A stretch of 64,000 bases of DNA from Mariniradius saccharolyticus AK6 (GCF_000330725.2 NZ_AMZY02000014.1:124001-188000), one strand, 5' to 3'. Counted from the stretch's first letter, positions 16,376 through 26,650 are shown. The notes: generated by a model from the sequence alone, not told the origin. Numbers and translations: made by a program.

Positions 16376-18721
16376 ATGAAACCAACTATCTTACTTTTTG
16401 TCCTGGCATTCTCCGTGGGAGTTTGCCAGGCAACTGCCCAAACTTTGACCCAGACGATCCGCGGAACCGTGATTGACCAAGTCACAAAATCCCCGATGCC
16501 GGGCGCCACTGTCATGATCTTGGACACCGAACCCCTCATGGGTGCCGTGTCCGATCAAAATGGGGAATTCAAAATCCCTCATGTACCCCTTGGAATCCAC
16601 ACGCTGCGGGTGGGCTTTATTGGATACCGGGACGCGATCTTACCCCAAATCTTGGTCAACTCTGGAAAAGAGACAGTTCTGACGGTCGCTATACAGGAAG
16701 ACTTCAATCAGATGGAGGAAGTCGTCGTGATCGCTTCTGAAAAAGACCGAACCGTCAACGACATGATCGCGGTGAGCGGTCGCACCTTTACCGTGGAGGA
16801 GACCCGGAAATTTGCCGCGGCGGTCAACGACCCCGGACGCATGGTGACTTCCTTCACAGGCGTGGTGAGCACCGATGACGGCAACAACAATATCTCCATC
16901 CGCGGCAATAGCCCCAACGGCCTACTTTGGCGAATGGAGGGAATCGATATCGCCAATCCCAACCACTTTGTGAACCCAGGCACTTCCGGCGGCGGTATCT
17001 CCATCTTGAGCGCGCAACTATTGAGCAATTCGGATTTCATCACGAGCGCTTTTCCCGCAGAATATGGCAATGCGCTTGGGGGTGTATTCGATTTGAATTT
17101 GAGGAAAGGGAATAATGAAAAGTGGGAGTTCACCTTCCAAGCTGGATTCCTCGGCACCGATATCGCTGCGGAAGGACCCCTTTCCCCCAACTACAAAGGT
17201 TCTTATCTGATCAATTACCGCTACTCCACACTGTCGATTCTCTCCAAAATGGGGGTGCCTTTAGGAGATTTCGTAACCAATTTCCAAGATCTTTCCTTCA
17301 ACTTCTATTTGCCGACAGGCAAGAAAAGTACGATCTCGATCTTCGGATTCGGGGGCCTGAGCGATCAAAACAGCAATGCAGATAAAGATTCCCTGAACTG
17401 GTCGACTGATGCAGATCGATATAGTTCCACATTCTTCTCCAATACGGGAGCGGTTGGAATCAAGCATACCTACATGCTCAACAAGTCGAATTTTCTCCAA
17501 ACGACAGTTTTGGCTTCTGGGAACGGCATCGGTAGCACCTACGATCGCCTCAATGAGTCCTACCAATCCGAAGAAAGGTACTTTGAGAATTTTGGTCAGT
17601 CAAAAATCACCTTTAGCTCCGTGCTCAATACCAAAATCTCTCCCAAATACAACCTGAGAAGCGGGGTTTTCCTTAACCAACTCTACTTCAACCTGCGTGA
17701 AAAATCATTTGACGAGCAAGCAGGAAACATGGTGGCCAATATCGACTCAAAAGGAAGCACCCAAAGTGTCCAGGCCTTTTCCCAGCTACAGGTCCGTGCA
17801 AGCGAAAAATTAAACCTGAACCTGGGCTTACATTACATGCGGTTTTTACTCAATGGCTCCAATTCCCTGGAGCCGAGGATAAGTGCGACCTATGAACTTG
17901 ACGAAAAACAAAGACTCAGCCTGGGTTATGGACTTCACAGTCAAATCCAGCCTTTGGGGACATACTTTTCCGAGCAACAAGAGGAAGGCCAAACCATTTT
18001 CCCCAACAAAGCCCTCGATTTGAGTAAATCCCACCATTTTGTATTTGGTTATGACCGCTCGCTGAATCCTTACCTGCGCCTGAAAGTGGAAACCTATTAC
18101 CAGCACCTGTTCCAAATCCCGATCAAGCCAGGCGAAGACCAAACCTATTCGATCCTCAATCAGCAATGGTCCTTCATGACAGACCCACTGGTTAACCGCG
18201 GGTTTGGGAAAAACTACGGAGCGGAGTTTACGCTGGAGCAGTTCACCCACCGCAACCTGTACTTTCTGCTTTCGGCGTCACTTTACAATTCTCTCTATAA
18301 AACAGAGGAAAACAAATGGAGAAATACCCGCTTCAATGGACGGGCAAACCTGGTTTTCACTGCAGGAAAGGAATACCACTGGAAAAAGAACAGGGTCTTT
18401 GGAGTCAACATCCGGTCTGTATACGGAGGTGGACTTTGGGATACACCCATAGATTTGGAAGCATCCATCGCTGCGGGGGAGACGGTGAAGGATGAAAGCC
18501 GTGCCTTTGAAATCCAAAACCCAGCCTATTTCAGAACGGATCTACGGGTAAGCCTCAAGCGCAACCGGCCTCATTCGACCCAAACTTTGGCCCTCGACAT
18601 CCAAAACGTCACCAATCGGGAGAATACTTTTGGCAGCTATTTCGAACCGATGGAGGGAGTCATCAAGACCGCTTACCAAACGCCTTTGATTCCCATATTG
18701 AGCTATAGGATTGAATTCTAG
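16376..18721 (+). CDS. TonB-dependent receptor
   Basis: This 781-residue protein has a signal peptide (1-21), a carboxypeptidase-regulatory-like domain (about 27-110, with GTVIDQVTKSPMPGATV) and a plug domain (NNISIRGNSPNGLLWRMEGIDIANPNHF). A long beta barrel follows, ending IPILSYRIEF with the C-terminal aromatic. It lacks an STN domain; the STN of this cluster is instead on the surface-repeat protein at 12565. The substrate is unknown. It sits downstream of the small barrel gene and ends before a strong terminator at 18782-18807. Confidence 0.87.
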   Translation: MKPTILLFVLAFSVGVCQATAQTLTQTIRGTVIDQVTKSPMPGATVMILDTEPLMGAVSDQNGEFKIPHVPLGIHTLRVGFIGYRDAILPQILVNSGKETVLTVAIQEDFNQMEEVVVIASEKDRTVNDMIAVSGRTFTVEETRKFAAAVNDPGRMVTSFTGVVSTDDGNNNISIRGNSPNGLLWRMEGIDIANPNHFVNPGTSGGGISILSAQLLSNSDFITSAFPAEYGNALGGVFDLNLRKGNNEKWEFTFQAGFLGTDIAAEGPLSPNYKGSYLINYRYSTLSILSKMGVPLGDFVTNFQDLSFNFYLPTGKKSTISIFGFGGLSDQNSNADKDSLNWSTDADRYSSTFFSNTGAVGIKHTYMLNKSNFLQTTVLASGNGIGSTYDRLNESYQSEERYFENFGQSKITFSSVLNTKISPKYNLRSGVFLNQLYFNLREKSFDEQAGNMVANIDSKGSTQSVQAFSQLQVRASEKLNLNLGLHYMRFLLNGSNSLEPRISATYELDEKQRLSLGYGLHSQIQPLGTYFSEQQEEGQTIFPNKALDLSKSHHFVFGYDRSLNPYLRLKVETYYQHLFQIPIKPGEDQTYSILNQQWSFMTDPLVNRGFGKNYGAEFTLEQFTHRNLYFLLSASLYNSLYKTEENKWRNTRFNGRANLVFTAGKEYHWKKNRVFGVNIRSVYGGGLWDTPIDLEASIAAGETVKDESRAFEIQNPAYFRTDLRVSLKRNRPHSTQTLALDIQNVTNRENTFGSYFEPMEGVIKTAYQTPLIPILSYRIEF

Positions 18722-18781
18722 GTAAAAAAGGTTTCCAGCTTTAGGACCAAAAAAGTGATTCCACCACATCACGTGTATGAA

Positions 18782-18807
18782 AAAGGCGGCTTTGGCCGTC
18801 TTTTTTT
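18782..18807 (+). terminator. Rho-independent terminator
   Basis: A 9-bp stem AAAGGCGGC / GCCGTCTTT (one G-U pair) with a 4-nt loop is followed by a run of seven T. It closes the receptor cluster. Confidence 0.8.
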
Positions 18808-18945
18808 GTTCTATAAAAAAATCCATCAACCGGAGGGATGGTAGAATCGCTACAAAGTTTTTCGGATGCCGCTGGGCGTTTGGCCACATTTTTCTATCTT
18901 CATGGACGCTGGTAACTGTTTTCCCAATTCATGGCGCCTAAGTAG

Positions 18946-21900
18946 ATGATCGGTTTTCGCAGATTTTTTTCAATTCTAATCCTGTTTTTGGTAGTGGGAA
19001 GCGTTGGGGCAGCGATGGTGGGGATTCTACGCATCAATCAGGCCTACAAATCAACGAAAACAGAAACCGTCGACCCACCCACGGCGGACTTCTCCTTCGA
19101 ACAACCGGAAGACTGTGGCAGTGCGCCGATTCAGTTTACCGACAAATCTACCGGTACCCAACTGACTTACCTCTGGGATTTTGGCGATGGAACGACTTCA
19201 ACGCTAGCTTCCCCCGAACATGCCTTTACCGCAGCGGTCGGAAATGGTACAGAAACATTTGATGTGACATTGACGGTGACAGATTCCTTGGGCGTTACGG
19301 ATTCCAAAACCAGTCCAATCACCGTCAAGCAAGTTCCCTCTACCTCTGTTGTGAGTGACAGAAGCGATACGGACTTTGACAGTCTGCCGTTCTTTATCGT
19401 TTGTGACAATGAGGAATCCAACTTTACATTTTACAATACTTCCACGACGAAAGAGACCAACGTATCCTACACGATTGAATGGGGAGACGGCTCTGAACCT
19501 TTTGTCGCGGAAGATTGGGATGAAGTGCAGCATGCCTATGAAATCGGCGTCTATTACCTCGAATACACGGTGGTGGGCGAAAACGGCTGCAGCGTTACCA
19601 AAAAAATCGGCGTCTTCATCGGGTCCAATCCAGCAGTAGGTTTCGGAAACCCCGGCAATACCAACATTTGCTCCGGCGAAGCCTTGACCTTCCCGATCAC
19701 GGGAACAGAAAACAACCCTCCGGGGACGATTTACACGATTACATTCTCGGATGGCACCCCGCCTCAGGTTTTCAACCATCCCCCGCCTGCTTTCGTCAGC
19801 CATGTTTTTACGGAAACTTCCTGTGGCAAATTCGGAGCACCAGGCTTTGGTAATTCGTTTTCAGCGACGATTTTGGCGGAAAACCCCTGTTCAAAGTCTT
19901 CTGCGCAAGTCGTACCGATTTATATCACGGAGAAGCCTGAACCCATTATTGGCCTGGCCGATTCGGTATTTTGCGAGAATACATTCTTCGACATCCGAAA
20001 CGAAACCCTATTTGGGAATGAAGTCAGCAACAACGGCCAATGTTCCAATATCGGCAGGTTTGTTTGGGAAATCAGTCCCGCCACCGGCTGGGAATTGAGC
20101 CCCGGAAATACCCTCGGGAGTCGCCCAAACCCCAACGTTCCCAATACCTGGCTGGTCGGTTCGCAAGTTTTGACCCCAAAATTCACCGTACCCGGCGTCT
20201 ACACGATCAGGTTGATATCAGGTAATCGCTGCGGTATCGAAGAGGTGACAGAAACAATTTGCATCATTCCGACCCCGGAACCAGCCTTTGAGTTGGATGT
20301 CGCGGAAGGCTGTGGCCCGATCCAAGTGAAAGCTACAAACACCTCAAATCTCCTAGGAACCTGCGCAAATGGGGGCGACTATTTCGACTGGACGGTCAGC
20401 TATTTGGGGGGAAATTGCGGCAGCACCTCGGGCTGGAGTTTCGCCGCTGGCAGCAATTCCAATTCCTATAGTCCAGAATTTGTCTTCACCAATCCTGGGA
20501 AATACCTGATCACCCAAAGCATGGTCACTTCCTGCGGGACTTTCACGGCCTCCGATACAGTCAGCGTGTTTGCGCCACCGCAGGTAATTTTACCTACCAT
20601 ACCCGTGACGGCTTGCGGCGGCCTATCGCTCAATCCAATTCCCCAAATACTGAATCTATGCGGTGAAGAAGCTGCAACTTACCTGTGGACCATTGAGGGC
20701 GGAAGCATTTCCACCTCGACCAATCTTGACCCCGGACTTATTGACTTCAATACTATTGGACCAAAAAAAATAACGCTTGCCGTAACGACCTCCTGCGGTA
20801 CGACCGTGGCAAGTCGTGATTTCGAGGTTTTCCCGATTCCTGAACTTCAGGTTACGGAAGACGCATCGATATGCCGAGGGGAAACGATTCCTTTGAACGT
20901 GACCGTTTCGCCCGTGGGAACTTACAGCTATCAGTGGAGTTCGGAACCGGCAAGTCCAATCCAAAACGCCAACACTGCAAATCCAATCGTCAGCCCTACC
21001 CAAGACACCCGCTTCGAAGTAACGGTTACCAACACGGCCACAGGATGTAGCCAAGTCGAAGAAGTATTCATTACCGTCACACCTGCACCCGAAGTAGCCT
21101 TCTCAATTCCAGACCAAGTCATTTGCTCAGGCGAAACTTCACTCCCCGTCCAACTCAGCTCTACACCTCCCGGGTTGGGAGTCACATGGACGGCAGAAGC
21201 CAATGGAGTCCAAGGCGTAACACTTAATGGGGAAAGTCTGATTCCTGCCCAAACCCTGGTCAATACCGGAAATGTACCAGTAGATGTGGTGTTCAGCGCA
21301 AGCATCGTTCCGGCAGACTTGGGGGCCTGCGAACAGGTGATAGCCAGGTACATCATTCAAGTGAATCCGGCGCCGATTTATCCTGACGCTGAAATCGAAG
21401 TTTGCAGCGGGACTCCATTTGATTTCAGGCCTGCTGGCGTGGTTCAAGGAACAAGCTTCACTTGGAACGTCAATCCCGTACCGGATGTGACGGGAATCGC
21501 TTCAAATGATATCCCTGCGCCAAGCATTTCCCAGACGCTGGTCAACAATTCCAGCCAGGTGAAACAAGTGGTGTACAACATTGTGCCCATCTTGGGAAAT
21601 TGCCCAGGCGAGCCATTTACCCTCACAGTTGCCTTACAGCCTGCACCTGAGATTGCGTTTTCCCTTCCCAACCAAACACTCTGTACCGGGACTTCCAGTG
21701 ACGCAGTGACGATCAGCAGCAATGTGGAAGGTGCCACATTTTCCTGGATCTCCCGAGCCAATGGCGTCCAAGGTGCGATTCCTTCAGGAACGGGCAATAC
21801 CATTCCCGAGATGGATTTGGTCAACCCAACGCCAAATCCGATACAAGTCGATTTTGAAGTGCTTGCCCAAACCGGAAACCAAGGGACCTGTGCGGGAGTA

Positions 21901-23889
21901 CCCTCGATTTACTCCATCGTGGTGAATCCATCGATTACCTTGGATACGGAAGTAGGTAAATTCAATGGATTTGGTATTTCCTGCAAGGGCGCCGACGATG
22001 GCTTTATCCGATTGAATCCCAGAAGCGGAAATGGCTCGTTCAGCTATGCTTGGACAGGTCCCAATGGATTCACCTCGAACCAGCGGGAAATCGAAAACCT
22101 GGCACCCGGAGACTATGCCGTGGTGATCTCGGACGATTTCGGTTGCCAAGTGACTGCGGGGTATACCCTCACCGAACCGACTCCACTGGTAGTGACATTT
22201 GTGGAAAAACAGGACGTGCTGTGTACAGGTGATCCTTCGGGAAGCATTTCCTTCGTAGCGGAAGGCGGAATCGAAACAGTACCTTACCAGATATCTTGGA
22301 CAAAAAACGGAGACCTGTTCCCGGCAAATAGCTTATCGCTCCAAAACCTGGAGGCAGGCGTCTATGAATTGACCCTCACTGACGCCAATGGATGCAGCTT
22401 CGATTCCGGGCCAATAACCATCACGGAACCTGCCCAACGCCTTGCGATCACAATTGACAAAGGCGATATCAGCTGCTATGAGGCCAAGGATGGATTTATC
22501 AATCTCAATATTGTCGGTGGTGTTGGGCCCTATCAGGTGCAATGGGATTTTGGCTCCAACCAAACCAGTTTCACAAGCCTCGGCCCGGGCAACTACGCAG
22601 TCACAGTAACTGACCACATCGGCTGCGTGGTCACTCAAGCAGTCACCATCATCGACGCACCCGTATTCAAAATCAACCCAACCGTTACCAATGTCAGCTG
22701 CTTTGGTCAAGAAGATGGACAGATCAAGCTGGAAATTGAAGGCGGCAATGAAGGCTTGCTCATCAGATGGGATGACGGGCGACAGGTTCCTGAGCTCTTC
22801 AACCTAGGGCCCGGGACCTATGGCGTGACTGTGAGCAAGTTCGGTTCCTGTGAAATCAGGCGCGAATTCACCATACTCGAGCCCGAAAACATCAGCATCA
22901 GCGCAGTCGTGAACGATGCCTTGGATTGCGATAATGGTACGAGTGGCACCATCCAATTGCAGGTTTCCGGAGGCGTACCACCTTACACTTTCGCCTGGAG
23001 CAATGGTGCAAACACCCAGAATTTGACAGGGCTGACCACGGGGACATACAATGTAAACATCATCGATGCAAACGGCTGTACCTCGAACCGTGAGTTTGTC
23101 ATCAAGCGACCACCACCCATCGAAGTACTTGCTACCCGCAATCAACTCGTGGATTGTAGTCCAAGGAAAGTCCAGGAAGAATTCCTCCTCACTGTCACGG
23201 GAGGCGTACCCCCCTACTCCATCCAATGGTCTGGCGGTCTTGTTTTCCAAAACGGTACCCAAATGGTAGCCGACAATCCGGGTCTTTACCTCTTGACCGT
23301 TCGTGACCAAGCTGGCTGTGAATTCAAGACTTCCTACGAAGTATCCAATACCAATGTGGTGCTGGATGCGGAGATTGAATCTGTCGCCTTTGACCAAAAT
23401 GGCGGATTCTTGGTGGGAATCGAAATCGAGTTTGTTAACAACACAATAGGCGAAGTGGCGTCCTATTTCTGGGACTTTGGCGACGGAAACAGCAGCTCGG
23501 AAACCAATCCAAGGCATACCTACCAAGCTGGCGGTGAATACGAAATCACGCTTCAAGCCATCGACAAGTTTGGCTGCATCCTGGAGTGGAAAGAGAAAAT
23601 CAAAGTCGTGGACTATTTCTTGGTGGTCCCCAATGTATTCTCGCCCAACGGCGATGGGGTCAATGATTATTTCTTCCCGAAATTTGTCAACGTGGAGAGC
23701 CATGAGTTTTGGGTGTTGAATAAATGGGGAGAAAGCCTTTTCCATACCACCGATATCAATTCCCGAGGTTGGGATGGAAAAATCGGCGGAGAACCCGCAA
23801 TGCCTGGAAACTACGTTTACAAGCTGCAATACAAGACTGTGGACGGCCGCGTGGAAACAAAAACGGATGTATTCCTTTTGCTTAAATGA
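18946..23889 (+). CDS. Giant SprB-repeat / PKD adhesin with T9SS type B sorting domain
   Basis: This 1647-residue secreted protein has an N-terminal hydrophobic signal (about 5-26) and a PKD domain (about 45-128, YLWDFGDGTTS). Many Cys-containing Ig/PKD-like segments follow. Six SprB-type repeats (about 1010-1460) each run from a Cys-Gly-rich start through GG.pPY...W to a G.Y.v.v.D..GC end. Another PKD (about 1478-1553, SYFWDFGDGNSS) precedes the gliding-motility-associated C-terminal type B domain (about 1558-1647, with VFSPNGDGVNDYFF and ending DVFLLLK). It should be exported through the T9SS and act at the cell surface, by analogy with SprB adhesins. Its stop overlaps the PorP/SprF gene by 4 nt, a pairing typical of such cargo. 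Confidence 0.9.
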   Translation: MIGFRRFFSILILFLVVGSVGAAMVGILRINQAYKSTKTETVDPPTADFSFEQPEDCGSAPIQFTDKSTGTQLTYLWDFGDGTTSTLASPEHAFTAAVGNGTETFDVTLTVTDSLGVTDSKTSPITVKQVPSTSVVSDRSDTDFDSLPFFIVCDNEESNFTFYNTSTTKETNVSYTIEWGDGSEPFVAEDWDEVQHAYEIGVYYLEYTVVGENGCSVTKKIGVFIGSNPAVGFGNPGNTNICSGEALTFPITGTENNPPGTIYTITFSDGTPPQVFNHPPPAFVSHVFTETSCGKFGAPGFGNSFSATILAENPCSKSSAQVVPIYITEKPEPIIGLADSVFCENTFFDIRNETLFGNEVSNNGQCSNIGRFVWEISPATGWELSPGNTLGSRPNPNVPNTWLVGSQVLTPKFTVPGVYTIRLISGNRCGIEEVTETICIIPTPEPAFELDVAEGCGPIQVKATNTSNLLGTCANGGDYFDWTVSYLGGNCGSTSGWSFAAGSNSNSYSPEFVFTNPGKYLITQSMVTSCGTFTASDTVSVFAPPQVILPTIPVTACGGLSLNPIPQILNLCGEEAATYLWTIEGGSISTSTNLDPGLIDFNTIGPKKITLAVTTSCGTTVASRDFEVFPIPELQVTEDASICRGETIPLNVTVSPVGTYSYQWSSEPASPIQNANTANPIVSPTQDTRFEVTVTNTATGCSQVEEVFITVTPAPEVAFSIPDQVICSGETSLPVQLSSTPPGLGVTWTAEANGVQGVTLNGESLIPAQTLVNTGNVPVDVVFSASIVPADLGACEQVIARYIIQVNPAPIYPDAEIEVCSGTPFDFRPAGVVQGTSFTWNVNPVPDVTGIASNDIPAPSISQTLVNNSSQVKQVVYNIVPILGNCPGEPFTLTVALQPAPEIAFSLPNQTLCTGTSSDAVTISSNVEGATFSWISRANGVQGAIPSGTGNTIPEMDLVNPTPNPIQVDFEVLAQTGNQGTCAGVPSIYSIVVNPSITLDTEVGKFNGFGISCKGADDGFIRLNPRSGNGSFSYAWTGPNGFTSNQREIENLAPGDYAVVISDDFGCQVTAGYTLTEPTPLVVTFVEKQDVLCTGDPSGSISFVAEGGIETVPYQISWTKNGDLFPANSLSLQNLEAGVYELTLTDANGCSFDSGPITITEPAQRLAITIDKGDISCYEAKDGFINLNIVGGVGPYQVQWDFGSNQTSFTSLGPGNYAVTVTDHIGCVVTQAVTIIDAPVFKINPTVTNVSCFGQEDGQIKLEIEGGNEGLLIRWDDGRQVPELFNLGPGTYGVTVSKFGSCEIRREFTILEPENISISAVVNDALDCDNGTSGTIQLQVSGGVPPYTFAWSNGANTQNLTGLTTGTYNVNIIDANGCTSNREFVIKRPPPIEVLATRNQLVDCSPRKVQEEFLLTVTGGVPPYSIQWSGGLVFQNGTQMVADNPGLYLLTVRDQAGCEFKTSYEVSNTNVVLDAEIESVAFDQNGGFLVGIEIEFVNNTIGEVASYFWDFGDGNSSSETNPRHTYQAGGEYEITLQAIDKFGCILEWKEKIKVVDYFLVVPNVFSPNGDGVNDYFFPKFVNVESHEFWVLNKWGESLFHTTDINSRGWDGKIGGEPAMPGNYVYKLQYKTVDGRVETKTDVFLLLK

Positions 23890-24908
23890 AACTAAAAAGC
23901 ACCATAGCGCTCCTTTTGATGCTTTTTGCATGGACGGCAAAAGGCCAGGATTTCCATTTTTCCCAATTCTACGCATCCCCGCTCAACCTGAATCCCGCTC
24001 TGACAGGCTCTACGGAACTGAGCCGTTTCGGTGTCAATTACCGGAAGCAATGGCCGGGACTTTCCTATGATTTCAATGCCTATTCGGCCTATTTTGACCA
24101 CTACAGCTACGACCTCAAAAGTGGTTTCGGGGTTTTGGTCAACAGCTTCCAAGAGGCCAATATGCAGATGAACACCTCCGACATCTCATTTTTCTACAGC
24201 TACAATTTGAGCCTTTCGGAAGATTGGAGCTTTCGGCTTGGCGGGCAGGCAGGATACGCAAGGAGAAGTGCCAGGTTGGACAACTTGATTTTCGGTGACC
24301 AAGTGGATTTGTTCAGTCGTACCATCAACCAATCGACCATAGACCAAATCCCCGATTTTGAGCCTTACGGATATCTTGATCTTGGTTTCGGAGCCTTGGT
24401 ACACAACGAACACCTTTGGCTAGGCGCATCGGCCTATCATATCAATCGCCCCAATTTGAGCTTCTTCCCTGACAATGAAGTCGGGTTTCTCCCGGTAAAA
24501 TGGAGTGTGCATGGGGGATTTTCTTTTCCTCTCGGCACCAACAACTATTTCGGGTCCAAATTTGACAACCAGATCACTTTGCTTTTCAACTACAAAAACC
24601 AAAACCCTTTCCAGCAACTGGACATAGGCGCACAAATGCTGTATGGCAATGTCATCGGTGGCCTAGGGTTCAGGGGAATTCCGGGTACCCGCAATATGCC
24701 CAATCAGGACTCCATCATCCTGCTGCTCGGCGTCAACCTTCCCATCGGGATGGTCATCGGGTACAGCTATGATTTTATGCTCTCCGAAATCGGTTCAGCC
24801 GCACAAGGCGCCCATGAAGTGTCCTTTCGCTACCAATTCCTGATGGGAGATCCCAAGTCCCGCAACCAAAGAAGCCGGATTTTGAAATGCTTCAACTTCA
24901 TGATGTAG
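23886..24908 (+). CDS. PorP/SprF-family type IX secretion membrane protein
   Basis: This 340-residue protein has a signal peptide (cleavage after about AKGQ) and a typical PorP/SprF barrel opening: DFHFSQFYASPLNLNPALTG, followed by NYRKQWPGL. Repeated aromatic beta strands include LSFFPDNEVGFLPVKWSVHGGF. SprF-like proteins assist the secretion or surface attachment of a particular SprB-like cargo; the 4-nt overlap (ATGA) with the upstream adhesin suggests this one serves that protein. Translation is likely coupled. The C-terminus lacks an obvious terminal aromatic, ending in FNFMM. Confidence 0.9.
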   Translation: MKLKSTIALLLMLFAWTAKGQDFHFSQFYASPLNLNPALTGSTELSRFGVNYRKQWPGLSYDFNAYSAYFDHYSYDLKSGFGVLVNSFQEANMQMNTSDISFFYSYNLSLSEDWSFRLGGQAGYARRSARLDNLIFGDQVDLFSRTINQSTIDQIPDFEPYGYLDLGFGALVHNEHLWLGASAYHINRPNLSFFPDNEVGFLPVKWSVHGGFSFPLGTNNYFGSKFDNQITLLFNYKNQNPFQQLDIGAQMLYGNVIGGLGFRGIPGTRNMPNQDSIILLLGVNLPIGMVIGYSYDFMLSEIGSAAQGAHEVSFRYQFLMGDPKSRNQRSRILKCFNFMM

Positions 24909-25084
24909 AATTCAGAAAGCTTCTATCGCGCGACGCAAAACGCAACTGCCTTTTGTGGGATCCATACATTGAAACAACCACCGAAGTAAAAAACAGGAAT
25001 CGTCATCTTCAACGGAATCTGTCTTTGAATGCGTTTTCGATGCGATGCTATAAATTCGGACATCAAACCAATAACCTTTCCTGT

Positions 25085-25948
25085 ATGAAATTCAAAAACC
25101 TTGTCCTGAGCTTGTTGCTTTTGATTCCCGTATTTGCTTTTGGACAAAAAGTGGACACCATTGAGGTGTACAGCCCCACAATGAAGAAAACCCTCAAAGC
25201 CGCAGTAGTCACGCCAAAAGGCTACAAAAAAAGGGGAGAAAACTATCCAAGCATCTATGTCCTCCATGGAGGGAGCGGAAGATTTTCCGATTGGCACAAA
25301 CAGGTCACTGAAGCAGGCCTGCTTTTGGACCTAGCCAACCAATACCAGACCATCATCGTTACACCTGGCGTCGGGCCATCCTCTTATTATTTTGATAGTC
25401 CGCTCCTTGACTCTGTCCAATACGAAACCTATGTCACGCAGGAATTGATTCCTTTTGTCGACAACAACTATGCTACCATCAAGGATAAAAAAGCACGCGC
25501 GATTACGGGCCTATCCATGGGAGGACACGGGGCGATGATGCTTTCGGCAAAGCATCCCGAACTATTCATCGCCGCAGGCAGCATGAGTGGCGTGATGAAC
25601 ATCGACACGAGGATGTGGAAGGTATCGGAGGAGTTCAGGAACCTGAGGAAATCAGCCCAAGTCGCCATGTTAGGCCAAATCCAGTATGACGCGCCATTCA
25701 CCCAATACACGGCAGTCGGATTGGTGGACCGGATGAAAGAGAATGGCATTGCACTCATCATTGACTGTGGCGTAGATGATTTTTTGATCGAAACCAACCG
25801 TCAAATCCACCGCCTCCTATTGGATAAAAATGTCCCACACGAATATACCGAGCGGCCGGGGGCACATACCTGGCAATATTGGACCGAAGCGCTGCCGGTC
25901 CATTTTCTCTTTATTGACCAGGTATTCAAAAAAAATGCGCAAAAGTAA
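25085..25948 (+). CDS. Secreted esterase (S-formylglutathione hydrolase/esterase D-like)
   Basis: This 287-residue alpha/beta hydrolase starts at ATG 25085, which gives a clean signal peptide ending AFGQ (residue 21); upstream in-frame codons read through the spacer. Features are YVLHGGSG (oxyanion region), the nucleophile elbow GLSMGGHGA with Ser144, a DCGVDDF acid region and the ERPGAHTWQYW His motif near the end. This is the esterase family that includes tributyrin esterases and feruloyl/acetyl esterases. It is periplasmic or secreted, and the substrate is unknown. It ends at a shared bidirectional terminator. Confidence 0.85.
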   Translation: MKFKNLVLSLLLLIPVFAFGQKVDTIEVYSPTMKKTLKAAVVTPKGYKKRGENYPSIYVLHGGSGRFSDWHKQVTEAGLLLDLANQYQTIIVTPGVGPSSYYFDSPLLDSVQYETYVTQELIPFVDNNYATIKDKKARAITGLSMGGHGAMMLSAKHPELFIAAGSMSGVMNIDTRMWKVSEEFRNLRKSAQVAMLGQIQYDAPFTQYTAVGLVDRMKENGIALIIDCGVDDFLIETNRQIHRLLLDKNVPHEYTERPGAHTWQYWTEALPVHFLFIDQVFKKNAQK

Positions 25949-25959
25949 ATCGATACGAA

Positions 25960-25983
25960 AAAGGCGGATGATTGTCCGCCTTT
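25960..25983. terminator. Bidirectional terminator between convergent genes
   Basis: AAAGGCGGA (25960-25968) and TCCGCCTTT (25975-25983) form a perfect 9-bp stem with a 6-nt loop. A-rich sequence precedes it and the convergent esterase and carbonic anhydrase genes lie on either side. Confidence 0.75.
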
Positions 25984-26002
25984 ACTGTTTCAAGCCGCTA
26001 GC

Positions 26003-26650
26003 TCAAAGCATTTCATGGGAAAAATTACCCAGATCATAAATCTCCATGATCTCTTCGAGGATTTTGGAAAAGTCAATTTTCAAATCGATCAACTTCCCGG
26101 TCTCGATATCAAATACCCAACCGTGAACCTTCAATCCCCTTGATTTGATGTGGCGCTGTACTACGGCGGTCTTTATCAAATTGACGCATTGCTCTTGCAC
26201 GTTGATTTCTACCAGCCTATTGTAGCGTTTCGTTTCGTCTTCGATCTTATTGAGTTCCTTTTTGTGGAGGCGGTACACATCCCTGATATTGCGAAGCCAA
26301 GGGTTGATCAATCCCAAATCCGCTGCATTCATAGCGGCCCTGACACCTCCGCAGAAATAATGTCCACAGACAACAACGTGGTTGACTTTGAGTGTGCCGA
26401 CCGCATATTCCAACACCGACATCACATTGAGGTCAATGGAAATCACCATGTTGGCGATGTTGCGATGGACAAACACCTCACCGGGCTGCACACCCATCAA
26501 TTCCTCTGCCGTCACGCGGCTATCAGAGCAACCTATGTAGAGAATATCCGGATTTTGGCCTTTGGAAAGATCAGAAAAATAGTTCTTGTCCTTTTCCAGC
26601 TTTTCCGCAATCCACAATTCGTTGTTCTTAAAAACCTTTTTGATATCCAT
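26003..26650 (-). CDS. Beta-type carbonic anhydrase
   Basis: This 215-residue cytoplasmic zinc enzyme interconverts CO2 and bicarbonate. The zinc ligands and catalytic dyad are all visible: Cys41-x-Asp43-x-Arg45 in GCSDSRV, and His97 with Cys100 in CGHYFCGGV. The GEVFVHRNIANMV loop is also typical. It is a bacterial can/icfA-type enzyme of normal length. It is convergent with the esterase gene and separated by 66 nt from the DCC-family gene upstream, so it may be the last gene of that minus-strand run. Confidence 0.94.
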   Translation of the reverse strand: MDIKKVFKNNELWIAEKLEKDKNYFSDLSKGQNPDILYIGCSDSRVTAEELMGVQPGEVFVHRNIANMVISIDLNVMSVLEYAVGTLKVNHVVVCGHYFCGGVRAAMNAADLGLINPWLRNIRDVYRLHKKELNKIEDETKRYNRLVEINVQEQCVNLIKTAVVQRHIKSRGLKVHGWVFDIETGKLIDLKIDFSKILEEIMEIYDLGNFSHEML

